The notes beneath the pieces were generated by a model. It searched no databases. It was not told the origin of the DNA and saw only the letters and a list, made by a program, of their open reading frames with translations. A DNA stretch of 64,000 nucleotides. Source: JAKACA01 sp963769255 (GTDB taxonomy: Bacteria > Actinomycetota > Acidimicrobiia > Acidimicrobiales > Bog-793). Position 1 is the stretch's first letter; every line of letters starts with the position of its first letter. Shown piece by piece: positions 17,834 to 25,983 of the stretch. Made by a program: the position numbers and the translations under genes. Location of the stretch: assembly GCA_963769255.1 (NCBI GenBank), contig CAVYKV010000001.1:1488001-1552000 (forward strand). Direction: 5' to 3'.

Positions 17834-19612
17834 ATGAGAGCATGGAAACGGCTCCGTCCCGGCGTCCGCCTGGTGGCGATCGCCGCCGTGCTCGCCGCCA
17901 TGATCACTGCGGTGGGGACGAGCTCGATCATCGGCAGCTCGGCTGCCGCCGGTGCGAAGCTGCCGACGAAGGGCAACATCCACACCATCTAACAGGGCCA
18001 CTCGGCGCGCGGCGAGCTCGACTGCAACGGCGAGAGCCCGGCGCAGAAGCCGGCCCGCTTGTGGAACTGTGCCGACATCCGCGGCTTCTCCGGCGTCGAC
18101 AACGCCAACACGTGGGGCGGCAAGTTCTACGACAACGGCGTCTACATCGGTCACGACGAGCCGGACGACAACTTCGTCTCGTCGAGGCCGGGTTCCGGCG
18201 GCGACGTCAACTGGACGATCCGGCTCGGGAGGGACCCGACGGCGGCGCCCACCGCCAGCGCCCCGGGCAAGGACGTCTCGCACTGGTTCGAGCTCACGCC
18301 GGCACCGTGGCTCTCCATGGCCATCTGCGACCCGAACTCCTACCCCCAGCTGCCCTGCACGGCCAACTCGGACATCAACGCCCCGAACGGGCAGTACCCC
18401 GGCGCCGGCTCGGCCCTCCTGGAGATGCAGTTCTACCCGCCGGGCTTCGCCCCCTTTGTCGATTCCCTCAGCTGCGACAACACCCACTGGTGCGCCGCAC
18501 TGACGATCGACAGCCTCGAGTGCACCGACCAATTCGCCCAGTGCAACACGAATTGCGAGGAGCCGCTCAACGCTGCCTTCATCCAGACGAACGGTGTTCC
18601 TGCCGCACCGCCCAACCCGGCGGCTTACCCGGACAACCAGTTCCCCAACGCCAAGACGCTCCTCATGAACCCGGGCGACAAGGTGACGGTGCACATCTGG
18701 GACGCGCCCATTCCCGGGGCGAAGGGAAAAGCGCTCGAAGTGTCGATCGATGACCGGTCGACGGGCAAGTCGGGCTTCATGCAGGCGTCCGGCAAGAACG
18801 GCTTCGAGAACACGTCGTTGCTCAACTGCGCGGGGACGCCCTTCAACTTCCAGCCGGAGTACTCGACGGCGAAGATCGGCAACATCGTCCCCTGGACGGC
18901 GCTGCAGGCCAACATCAGCACCGAATTCGAGACGGGCCACTTCGAGCCCTGCTCGAGCCTGTCGGACCCGATCCCCAACCCGGTCGACACGAAGGACACC
19001 TCGACGCTCTACAACGAGTGCAGCGGGATCTACGAGAACGGCGGACCGGAGGGCCCTGAGACGGGCGACTCCCTCTGCTGGACGAAGGGGGACACCCACA
19101 ACGGCTACGACGGTGCCGGCAGCAGCACACCGCCGGACGAGATCACCGGCTGCCTCGACAACAACGAGCAGAACGGTGACCTCGACTTCGACGGGACGCC
19201 CTACCGCAACGGGGAGTGGCCGACCGGCTCGAAGCCGACCTCGCGGTTGCCCTCCAGCTTCGTGGAGTCGTTACCGCTCACGAACGGGCACGCCTACACG
19301 GCCATGTACTTCCAGACCGACATCGCCCTCAGCGAGTCCACCTGCACGCTCAGCCATCTCTCGGGCTGCACGGTGCCGCCGAAAGGCTCGGAGGTGTCAC
19401 AAGCCGGCCATGTGGCCTTCTACCCGTACTGGTCGGAGGCCAAGGTGGGCTCGTCCTGCGTGCTCGAGTTCGGCAACGTCGGGGCCGCCGTCGACACCTT
19501 CGGCAAGGACGCCCAGTACGGCACGGACCAGTACCTGCAAATCGGCTACCCGGAGTTCGAAGGCAAGCTGTTCGATCTCAACACCTGTTACGCCCACCTG
19601 AACAAGAGCTGA
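17834..19612 (+). pseudogene. Secreted actinobacterial protein of unknown function with in-frame stop
   Basis: The frame starts at ATG 17834 with MRAWKRLRPGVRLVAIAAVLAAMITAVGTS, a signal peptide, and continues as GNIHTI. A TAA then interrupts it at codon 53 (17990-17992), after which the same frame goes on as QGHSARGELDCNGESP to 19612. The rest is a Cys-rich extracellular protein with YIGHDEPD, RPGSGGDVNWTIRLGRDP, FYPPGFAPF, CDNTHWCAALTIDS, LLMNPGDKVTVHIWD and SCVLEFGN. I recognise these from a family of secreted proteins in many actinobacteria, with no assigned role. One change from CAA to TAA would explain the break. If the stop is real, only a stub is made. A terminator follows at 19654-19684. 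Confidence 0.7.
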
Positions 19613-19653
19613 GGCCCGAGCGCTCCGGCGCAGCCTCTCTCTGACACGAGGTC

Positions 19654-19684
19654 AGGGCTGCCGGCCGGCGGGGCCGGCAGCCCT
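19654..19684. terminator. Bidirectional hairpin terminator
   Basis: AGGGCTGCCGGCC (19654-19666), loop GGCGG, GGCCGGCAGCCCT (19672-19684) make a perfect 13-bp stem between two convergent genes ending at 19612 and 19706, so it can serve both. Confidence 0.75.
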
Positions 19685-19705
19685 ACTCGTCGGCGATGGC
19701 CCGCG

Positions 19706-20929
19706 CTAGCGCTGCACGTCGATGCGCACGTGCAGGAACGTGTTGTGCGACTGGGTCAGGCCTCCTCCGGTGTCGTCGTAGATGCCGTCGGTGTCCCAGG
19801 CGATCGTGTTGCCCGTGATCCGCACGGAGATCGGTCGGTGCGTGCCCCCGTTGTCGAGCAGCACGCCCGTCGTGGCCGAATCGCCCGTGCCCGGGTCGCC
19901 GTCGATGTCGTTCGTGCCGATCCAATTGCCGGAGACGACGTCGCCGGAGAGGTCGGAGAGGGGGAAGTGCTGATGGATGGTGACGCCGCTCAGCCCGTTG
20001 CCCACGATCTCGTTGCCAGACACGGTGTTGTCGTAGGAACCGCCGCCTGGGGCGCCGGAGGCGAGGAGGACACCGCCGCCGTCGCCCCTCGTGCCGTTCG
20101 AGACGACGACGTTGCCGCTGATCGTGTTGTCGTAGGTGCCCGCCTTGCCCGGCTGCGGCTTCCCGTCGCCGCTCACGGCCGAGCCGCTGTGCCCGACGAC
20201 CGTGATGCCGCAGTCGCTCTCGTTGTCCTCCACGAGGTTGCCGCTCACGACGTCGTGCGCCGTGGGACCGAAGTCGTCGCTGAGGAGGATGCCGCCGGCG
20301 TTGAACTCAGAGGTGTCGTCGATCACGCCTGAGTCCTTGGCGCTGAGCAGGTGGATGCCTTCGCCGCAATCGTCCGGCACCTTGCCGGCCGCCTCGCACT
20401 CGGCCCATTGGCTCTGCGAGCTGCCGCGGTCGTTGCCAGTCACGACGTCGTGGGCGATCGTCACCCGGCTGCTGAGGAGGACGAGCACGCCCTCGCCGAC
20501 GGCGCCCGAGACCCGGAGTCCCGAGACCGTCACGCCGACCGCCCTGAAGACCGTGATGCCGTTGTCGAGGCCTTTGGCATCGATGACAGCACCAGGGCGC
20601 CCGAGGAGGCGGACTCCGCTTGGCACGTGGGCGGCCGTCGTGATCTCGGGGATGCCGGGGAGACTGGTGTGCACCGTGGTGGAGGCGTCGTACGTCCCGG
20701 CGCACACCTCCACGGTGTCGCCGCTGCGGGCGGAGGCGAGCGCCTTTCCGATGCTGTGATAGGCGGCCGTTGCACAGCCTGTCGCCTCACCCCGCCCGCC
20801 TTGGGCGGGTGCCACCCACAGAGTGGTGGCCGTCCGCGGGGCTGCGACGGCGGCCACACTGCCGGCGGCCACGATCACCCCGAGCACGGGGGTCGCCGCC
20901 GCCAGGATGCGCACGAGCCTGCGAAACAT
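19706..20929 (-). CDS. Secreted right-handed parallel beta-helix protein
   Basis: A 407-residue exported protein with signal peptide MFRRLVRILAAATPVLGVIVAAGSVAAVAA. An opening LWVAPAQGG segment and GDTVEVCAGTYD are followed by rungs with NosD/pectate-lyase-like spacing: GVTVSGLRVSG, RVTIAHDVVTGND, HDVVSGNLVEDN, DNTISGNVVVSNG, DNTVSGNEIVGNG, VRITGNTIAWD. This is a single-stranded right-handed beta-helix, the fold of pectate lyases, NosD and CASH-domain proteins. I see no catalytic triad and give no substrate. It is divergent from the sedolisin gene at 21111 and may share its regulatory region. Confidence 0.75.
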   Translation of the reverse strand: MFRRLVRILAAATPVLGVIVAAGSVAAVAAPRTATTLWVAPAQGGRGEATGCATAAYHSIGKALASARSGDTVEVCAGTYDASTTVHTSLPGIPEITTAAHVPSGVRLLGRPGAVIDAKGLDNGITVFRAVGVTVSGLRVSGAVGEGVLVLLSSRVTIAHDVVTGNDRGSSQSQWAECEAAGKVPDDCGEGIHLLSAKDSGVIDDTSEFNAGGILLSDDFGPTAHDVVSGNLVEDNESDCGITVVGHSGSAVSGDGKPQPGKAGTYDNTISGNVVVSNGTRGDGGGVLLASGAPGGGSYDNTVSGNEIVGNGLSGVTIHQHFPLSDLSGDVVSGNWIGTNDIDGDPGTGDSATTGVLLDNGGTHRPISVRITGNTIAWDTDGIYDDTGGGLTQSHNTFLHVRIDVQR

Positions 20930-21110
20930 GGCGTCGCCTCCTTCGGGGGACGGCGCCTCCGCCGGCCTCCCCGAGCCGTTCGTGTGGCGCTGGACGCTAC
21001 GGCGACCTCACGGAGGGGTCAAGCAACCGTCGTTCGCTTCGTCGACGGGCCGCCTAACCTGAGCCGAGGCACCGGATCGTCGGGATGGTCGCCGGGCCGG
21101 AGGAGGGATC

Positions 21111-23843
21111 GTGCGGCATCGAGGTGGGAGCGTCGTCCTCGTCGTGATGTCGGTCGCCCTTGTCGGCCTCGCGGCAACGCTGTCTCCGGTTCCGGCCGTT
21201 GCCGGAGCGAGAGCGTCGCTCGCAGCCGTGGGCGAGCGCGTCGCGGTACCGACCGGAGCCGTCCGTCTTGGGCAGCTCGCCGCTGCCACAAGCCTTCGCC
21301 TCCGCATCGTCCTGCAGCCGCGCCAGGCCGCCGCCCTCGCCTCGTTCGTCGGCGAGGTGTCGACGCCGGGGAGCCCGAGCTACCGGCAGTACCTCGACAA
21401 GGGACAGTTCGCCGGGCGTTTCGGGCCGACGACGGCAACGCTGGCGGCGGTACGCGCCGACCTGGCCGCCCTGGGGCTCTCCCCCGGGGCCGTGTCGTCC
21501 GACCGTCTCGTCATCGCCGTCGACGCCACGGCGATCGCCGCCGAGCGGGCCTTTCACGTCACCCTCTTTCGCTACCGGCTGCCAGGCGGACGGACGGTGT
21601 TCGCCAACAGCACGCCCCCGCTCCTGGGCGCCGCCGTGGCACGAGACATCCTCGCCGTCCTGGGTCTCGACGACATCGCCCTCACGGGGGCGGCGCCGGG
21701 TGGCGGTGGGACTGCCGGAGGGGGCGGCGGCCGCCTGCAGGCTTCGCCGGCGAAGCCTCGGCAGCCACACAGCTCGGGGCCGAGAGCCTGCGCCGCCGCA
21801 GACGACGGCACCGCCACGGCCGGCACGCTCGCCGGCGCCTACGGTCTCACCGCCCTCTACGCGAAGGGCGACCTCGGTTCCGGCCAGACGGTGGCGCTCT
21901 TCGAGTCCGAGTCGGTGAGCGCCGCCAACGTGGCGACGTACCAGAAGTGCTATGGCACACACACCACCGTGAAGACGATCCCGGTGGACGGCGGCGTCGC
22001 CCTCGACGAAGGGACGCTGGAGGCAACCTCGGACGTGGAAGACGTCATCGGCCTGGCGCCGCACGTCACGATCCTCGTCTACGAGACGCAGAACCTCTTC
22101 GAGCCGAACTGGCTCGACGAGTGGACGCGCATCGTCGACGACGACTCGGCCCAGGTCGTGAGCACGAGCTGGCTCGACTGCGAGCCACAGCCCGGCTCGA
22201 GCTACCTCGACTCGGAGAACCTCCTCTTCGAGCAGGCGGCGGCCCAGGGCCAGACGGTCGTGGCGGCGGCCGGCGACTACGGCGCCGAGTCGTGCGACCA
22301 GTTCTTCATGGGCACTGGTCTCTCGGTGGACGACCCTGCGAGCCAGCCCTACGTGACCGGGGTGGGCGGTACACAGTGGCCGGGATCGTCCCGCTCCGGC
22401 GAGACGACCTGGAACGCCACCCAGGGTGCCGGCGGCGGGGGGTTGTCGTCCGTCTGGCCGATGCCCTCCTGGCAGCGAGGCCCGGGCGTGCTGAACACCT
22501 ACTCGAGCGGCAAGCCATGCCATGCGAAGTCGGGCGACTGCCGGGAGGTTCCCGACGTCTCGGCGCTGGCGGGCGCTCCCTTCTACGGCTTCTACTGCAC
22601 GGCGGCGGACTGCTCGAACATCGGCGGATGGGGTTTCTTCTGGGGGACGAGCTTCGCCGCACCCCTGTGGGCCGCCACGATCTCCCTTGCCAACGAGAGC
22701 TGCGGGGCTCCTGCGGCAGGTTTCTTGAATCCCGCCCTCTACGCGCTGGCGGCCTCGGCTCATCCGCCCTTCCACGACATCACGACGGGCGACAACGCCT
22801 TCAAGGGCAAGCACGGGAAGGACTACCCGGCGACGAAGGGTTACGACCTCGCCACGGGGCTCGGGACGCCCATCGCCGGCGCCTCCTCGGGCTCTACGCT
22901 CGCCGCCGAGCTGTGCGCCCTCGACAGTCCGACCTCGATCGAGCTGCGTAGCGGCACCGCCAAGGTGGTCTCGTCCAACAAGACGGCGCTCACGTTGTCG
23001 CTCGGCGTGAGCGAAGTCTTCACCGGGACGTCGCCGTCCCTCTCGCTGAGCGTCACCCTCTCGAGCTCCTCGGCGGGAGCCACGGAGACGCACACGTGGG
23101 GGTTCCCGCTCCCGGCGGCGGACCTCTCGGAGCGCGGCGGGGACGCCACGGTCGCCTCCGCACGGGCTCTCGGTGGGTTTGGCAGCGTCACCCTGAAGTT
23201 CAGGAAGAAGTCCCCCTCCGCCCTCGCCTGCACGCGGGGCTCCGGCACCACCGACGGCGGCACGCTCACGGGTTCCGTCTCGTTCAACACCCTGGGCGGA
23301 GCCCACGGTTGGGGGGAGGTGTCCCTGCCCCACCTCTCCGTGTCGGTGGCGAAGGGTCTCACGATCGACCACGGTTGCGTCGCGCCGGCCCCGCCCCCGC
23401 CCGCCTGCTCGACCGGCCTCGCCTGGTCGCTGTCGGCGCCGCCCGCCGGCTGGTCGGGGCTCTCCACCGGGGCGTCGTCGTCGGCCCTCACGATCGAGAC
23501 GGCGACGAAGCTGGCGAGCCCGAAGGGGGCCGTCCGCAAGGACGGACTGAGCATCTCGGCTGCCGCCCTCACGACGACCTCATCGGGGGGCCATCTCGTC
23601 CTGCACGTAGCCGGCACGCCGGGCTCGCCCATCACCGGAGCGGGCTCCATCACCGGGGGTGCCTCGACCACGACGGACACCAACTGCCTCACGGGCGGGG
23701 TCGCACACAAGGAGATGGCCGTCGGCTACAGCGGTACCTGGGCGAAGGGCTCGCCGGCGCTCACGGCGCGCTTCACCGCCCCCGCATCGATCGTGGTGGC
23801 CGCGTCGGGAGTCGCGCGTTTCGTGATCGAGAGCGTCCACTGA
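21111..23843 (+). CDS. Sedolisin (S53) acid peptidase with pro-domain
   Basis: A 910-residue secreted pro-peptidase. Signal peptide VVLVVMSVALVGLAATLSPVPAVAG is followed by a pro-kumamolisin activation domain (about 55-200, LRIVLQPRQAAALASFVGEVSTPGSPSYRQYL). The catalytic domain shows Glu and Asp in TLEATSDVEDVIG, the oxyanion Asp in VVAAAGDYGAE and the Ser in GTSFAAPLW. A Ca-binding segment (HDITTGDN, then YDLATGLGTP) closes the domain near residue 590. The last 300 residues are beta-rich repeats, likely for binding. S53 peptidases act at acid pH outside the cell. GTG start with GGAGGAGGGATC just before it. A sulfocyanin gene follows about 95 bases downstream. Confidence 0.9.
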   Translation: MRHRGGSVVLVVMSVALVGLAATLSPVPAVAGARASLAAVGERVAVPTGAVRLGQLAAATSLRLRIVLQPRQAAALASFVGEVSTPGSPSYRQYLDKGQFAGRFGPTTATLAAVRADLAALGLSPGAVSSDRLVIAVDATAIAAERAFHVTLFRYRLPGGRTVFANSTPPLLGAAVARDILAVLGLDDIALTGAAPGGGGTAGGGGGRLQASPAKPRQPHSSGPRACAAADDGTATAGTLAGAYGLTALYAKGDLGSGQTVALFESESVSAANVATYQKCYGTHTTVKTIPVDGGVALDEGTLEATSDVEDVIGLAPHVTILVYETQNLFEPNWLDEWTRIVDDDSAQVVSTSWLDCEPQPGSSYLDSENLLFEQAAAQGQTVVAAAGDYGAESCDQFFMGTGLSVDDPASQPYVTGVGGTQWPGSSRSGETTWNATQGAGGGGLSSVWPMPSWQRGPGVLNTYSSGKPCHAKSGDCREVPDVSALAGAPFYGFYCTAADCSNIGGWGFFWGTSFAAPLWAATISLANESCGAPAAGFLNPALYALAASAHPPFHDITTGDNAFKGKHGKDYPATKGYDLATGLGTPIAGASSGSTLAAELCALDSPTSIELRSGTAKVVSSNKTALTLSLGVSEVFTGTSPSLSLSVTLSSSSAGATETHTWGFPLPAADLSERGGDATVASARALGGFGSVTLKFRKKSPSALACTRGSGTTDGGTLTGSVSFNTLGGAHGWGEVSLPHLSVSVAKGLTIDHGCVAPAPPPPACSTGLAWSLSAPPAGWSGLSTGASSSALTIETATKLASPKGAVRKDGLSISAAALTTTSSGGHLVLHVAGTPGSPITGAGSITGGASTTTDTNCLTGGVAHKEMAVGYSGTWAKGSPALTARFTAPASIVVAASGVARFVIESVH

Positions 23844-23938
23844 TCGCACCCGGCGCCGGCCCGCCCTCTGCCGATCTCGACTCCGGTGCCCCGTGCCACC
23901 GGCGGCGGGGAGGAACTCTGTGGGCAGCCGCTCTGCTG

Positions 23939-24418
23939 GTGGTCATGGCCTTCGGCCTGGCGGCCTGCTCCTCGAGCGGCGAGAACGTGCCGAGGTCGTC
24001 CATCCTCACGACCGACGTGTCGACCCACACGGCCGACCTGCTCCTCGTGAGCAGCTCCAACGGGTCCTACGGGGGTTTCAACTTCGACGGCTACGGGAAC
24101 GGGGCTATGTCCGTGAGCGTCCCGAGGGGTTGGAACGTCGACGTCACGTGCAAGAACGCCTCCTCCGATCTCGCCCATTCGTGCGCCGTCGTGGGCCTCC
24201 CCCTCAGCCCCGCGGGAGCGCCCGTCGCCTTCTCGGGGGCCTCCTCGCCCGATCCGAAGGAGGGCGTGCAGCCCGGGAACGCCCTCAGTTTCAGCTTCGT
24301 CGCCTCGAAGGTGGGTGTCTACCGGCTGGCCTGCCTCGTCTCCGGGCACGAGATGGACGGCATGTGGGACTGGTTCACGGTGACGCCGGGAGGATCCCCG
24401 AAGCTGTCGACTCGTTGA
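23939..24418 (+). CDS. Sulfocyanin-family blue copper lipoprotein
   Basis: About 159 residues. An N-terminal membrane-spanning segment ends in a lipobox FGLAAC, then a cupredoxin domain: GGFNFDGYGNGAMSVSVPRGWNVDVTCKN, AHSCAVV, and RLACLVSGHEMDGMWDWFTV. The likely type 1 copper ligands are His in AHSC, then Cys, His and Met in CLVSGHEMDGM. This matches the sulfocyanin (SoxE) family, electron carriers of acidophilic iron and sulfur oxidisers, placed on the outer face of the membrane. The start is uncertain: GTG 23939 or ATG 23945 give very short signal peptides. The residues just before (LWAAALLVVM, preceded by GGGGAGGAA) suggest initiation near 23918 on a CTG. It may be cotranscribed with the sedolisin. 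Confidence 0.75.
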   Translation: MVMAFGLAACSSSGENVPRSSILTTDVSTHTADLLLVSSSNGSYGGFNFDGYGNGAMSVSVPRGWNVDVTCKNASSDLAHSCAVVGLPLSPAGAPVAFSGASSPDPKEGVQPGNALSFSFVASKVGVYRLACLVSGHEMDGMWDWFTVTPGGSPKLSTR

Positions 24419-24429
24419 GGGCGCCGCGC

Positions 24430-25104
24430 TCAGCGAATGAAAGCGCAGAACTCGTTGCCTTCCGGGTCGGCCATGACGTGCCAGGAGATCTCGTCATCCT
24501 GCTGCCGCAGCAGGCGGGCGCCGGCGTCGAGGAGGGGCACCAGGGCGGGGAGGGTGACGTCCCAGTGCACCCGGTTCTTCACCGTCTTCGCCTCCGGCAC
24601 GGGGACGAAGTCCATCGATGCCGCCGGCAGGCCGGCGACACCGACGAGGCTCGAGTAGCCCTGCGGGTGGTCGACGACGTCGGCGTCGTAGATCCGCGAC
24701 CACCAGGCCGCCAACGAGGTGGCATCGGCGCAGTCGACGACGAGGGCCTGCAGCCGGTCGGGGGGCAGCTCCGTCCGCAGGAAGGCGCACAGCTCCGTCC
24801 CTTCCGGGTCGGCCATCACCGTCCCGCGGAACTTCCTGCCCTCGGCCTGCAGCAGGCGGGCACCGAGCGAGGTGAGCTGCTCGAGCTCCGTCGTGAGGAC
24901 GTCGAGGTGAACGCGGCTCTTGACGCTCCTCCGCTCCGGCACGTCGTTGATCCAGACGGTGCGCTCGTCAGTGGAACCCACGAGGAAGTGCTTGCCGCCC
25001 GCCCTCGTCTTGTGCCCGAGTCCGAGGGCGCCGGCCCAGAAGCTGGCGACGAGAGCGGGGTCGTTGGCGTCGATGCAGAGATCCTTGAAGCGTGCGATCG
25101 CCAA
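24430..25104 (-). CDS. Tandem VOC (glyoxalase-like) domain protein
   Basis: A 224-residue cytoplasmic protein made of two similar glyoxalase-like halves. Each half begins with a strand and a helix around a W (DPALVASFWAGALGL; DATSLAAWWSRIYD), has a VKSRVHLDV or VKNRVHWDV strand, and ends with the same ADPEGTELCAFLR or ADPEGNEFCAFIR motif. The VOC fold binds a metal and serves dioxygenases, isomerases and antibiotic-resistance proteins. This subfamily is usually of unknown activity. Its start is one base from the stop of the LysE-type gene, so the two share an operon. Confidence 0.75.
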   Translation of the reverse strand: MAIARFKDLCIDANDPALVASFWAGALGLGHKTRAGGKHFLVGSTDERTVWINDVPERRSVKSRVHLDVLTTELEQLTSLGARLLQAEGRKFRGTVMADPEGTELCAFLRTELPPDRLQALVVDCADATSLAAWWSRIYDADVVDHPQGYSSLVGVAGLPAASMDFVPVPEAKTVKNRVHWDVTLPALVPLLDAGARLLRQQDDEISWHVMADPEGNEFCAFIR

Positions 25105-25105
25105 C

Positions 25106-25744
25106 TCAGATCCCCTCGGCGGCGAGCCGTGCGCTGAAACCGATCAGGACGGCACCGGTCGTGGCGTCAAGGGCTCGGCGGACGCCCCGACGGCTCCAGA
25201 GGGAGCGAGCGCGGTCGAGGCCCGCTGTCAGCAGCAACAGGTAGACGAGCCCGAGGACGGCATGGCTCCAGGCGAAGGCGAGGAACCAGCCGAAGCCGGC
25301 CCCTGGAGTGAGGAACTGGGGCAGTACGGCGAGATAGAAGACCAACACCTTGGGATTCGTGATGTTCGACACGAAACCCTGCCGCCACCCCGCCACCGCC
25401 GCCTTCCTCCGCCCTGCGTCGCTCTCGCCCGCGTCGGCATCGAGCGGGCGGTACTCGCCCCGGAGAGCCGACCGCAGCGCCTGCAGGCCGAGCAGCGCCA
25501 GATAGGCGACGCCCGCCCACTTGATCGCCTGGAAGACGGGCTGTGCCCGCACGATGACGGCACTCAGGCCCGAGGCAGCCACGGTGCCCTGCAGGGCGTT
25601 CGAGGTGGTGACGCCGAGGGCGCAGAAACGGCCGCGACGCCTCCCGAAGGCGAGGGCATTCTTCGTGACGACGGCGAAGTCGGGGCCGGGGATGAGCACG
25701 AGCACGGTGGCGAAGGCGACGAATTCCCCGTAACGCGACCACAT
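25106..25744 (-). CDS. LysE/RhtB-family amino-acid exporter
   Basis: A 212-residue inner-membrane protein with about six membrane helices. The family signature is LVLIPGPDFAVVTKNALAFGRRRGRFCALGVTTSNALQGTVAASGL, followed by KWAGVAYLALLGLQALRSAL and GFVSNITNPKVLVFYLAVLPQFL. LysE/RhtB proteins export amino acids or related metabolites; the substrate here is not deducible. ATG 25744 begins the first helix (MWSRYGEFVAFATVL). A GTG directly before it at 25747 is an alternative, and the longer frame to 25867 has no coding character. It is divergent from the S9 peptidase gene. Confidence 0.85.
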   Translation of the reverse strand: MWSRYGEFVAFATVLVLIPGPDFAVVTKNALAFGRRRGRFCALGVTTSNALQGTVAASGLSAVIVRAQPVFQAIKWAGVAYLALLGLQALRSALRGEYRPLDADAGESDAGRRKAAVAGWRQGFVSNITNPKVLVFYLAVLPQFLTPGAGFGWFLAFAWSHAVLGLVYLLLLTAGLDRARSLWSRRGVRRALDATTGAVLIGFSARLAAEGI

Positions 25745-25983
25745 CACGGGCAGATTAACGGGCGCCCCCGATGCCGCGGATGTCGTCGGGGTGGTGGCGA
25801 CCCCCATGCAGCGCTTGGCGGACGAGCCAGCGGGCGGTTCCCTCCTCGGCCGGCCGTTCCCGCACAACGGCCGGCGCCATGGCCTAGACGGCCTCGCGGA
25901 GGGCGAGCGGGAGCTCCCATCGAGATGTCCGTCATGTCTCCAGCATGCCTCCTGCGTCGCCGGATTTTGCGAGACTCGGCGAC

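Noticed and set aside
20351..22951. Long plus-strand frame over the beta-helix and sedolisin genes
   Set aside because: Crosses two genes with real motifs in other frames; Arg/Pro-rich.
21054..23372. Long antisense frame opposite the sedolisin
   Set aside because: No domain; the plus frame has the catalytic triad.
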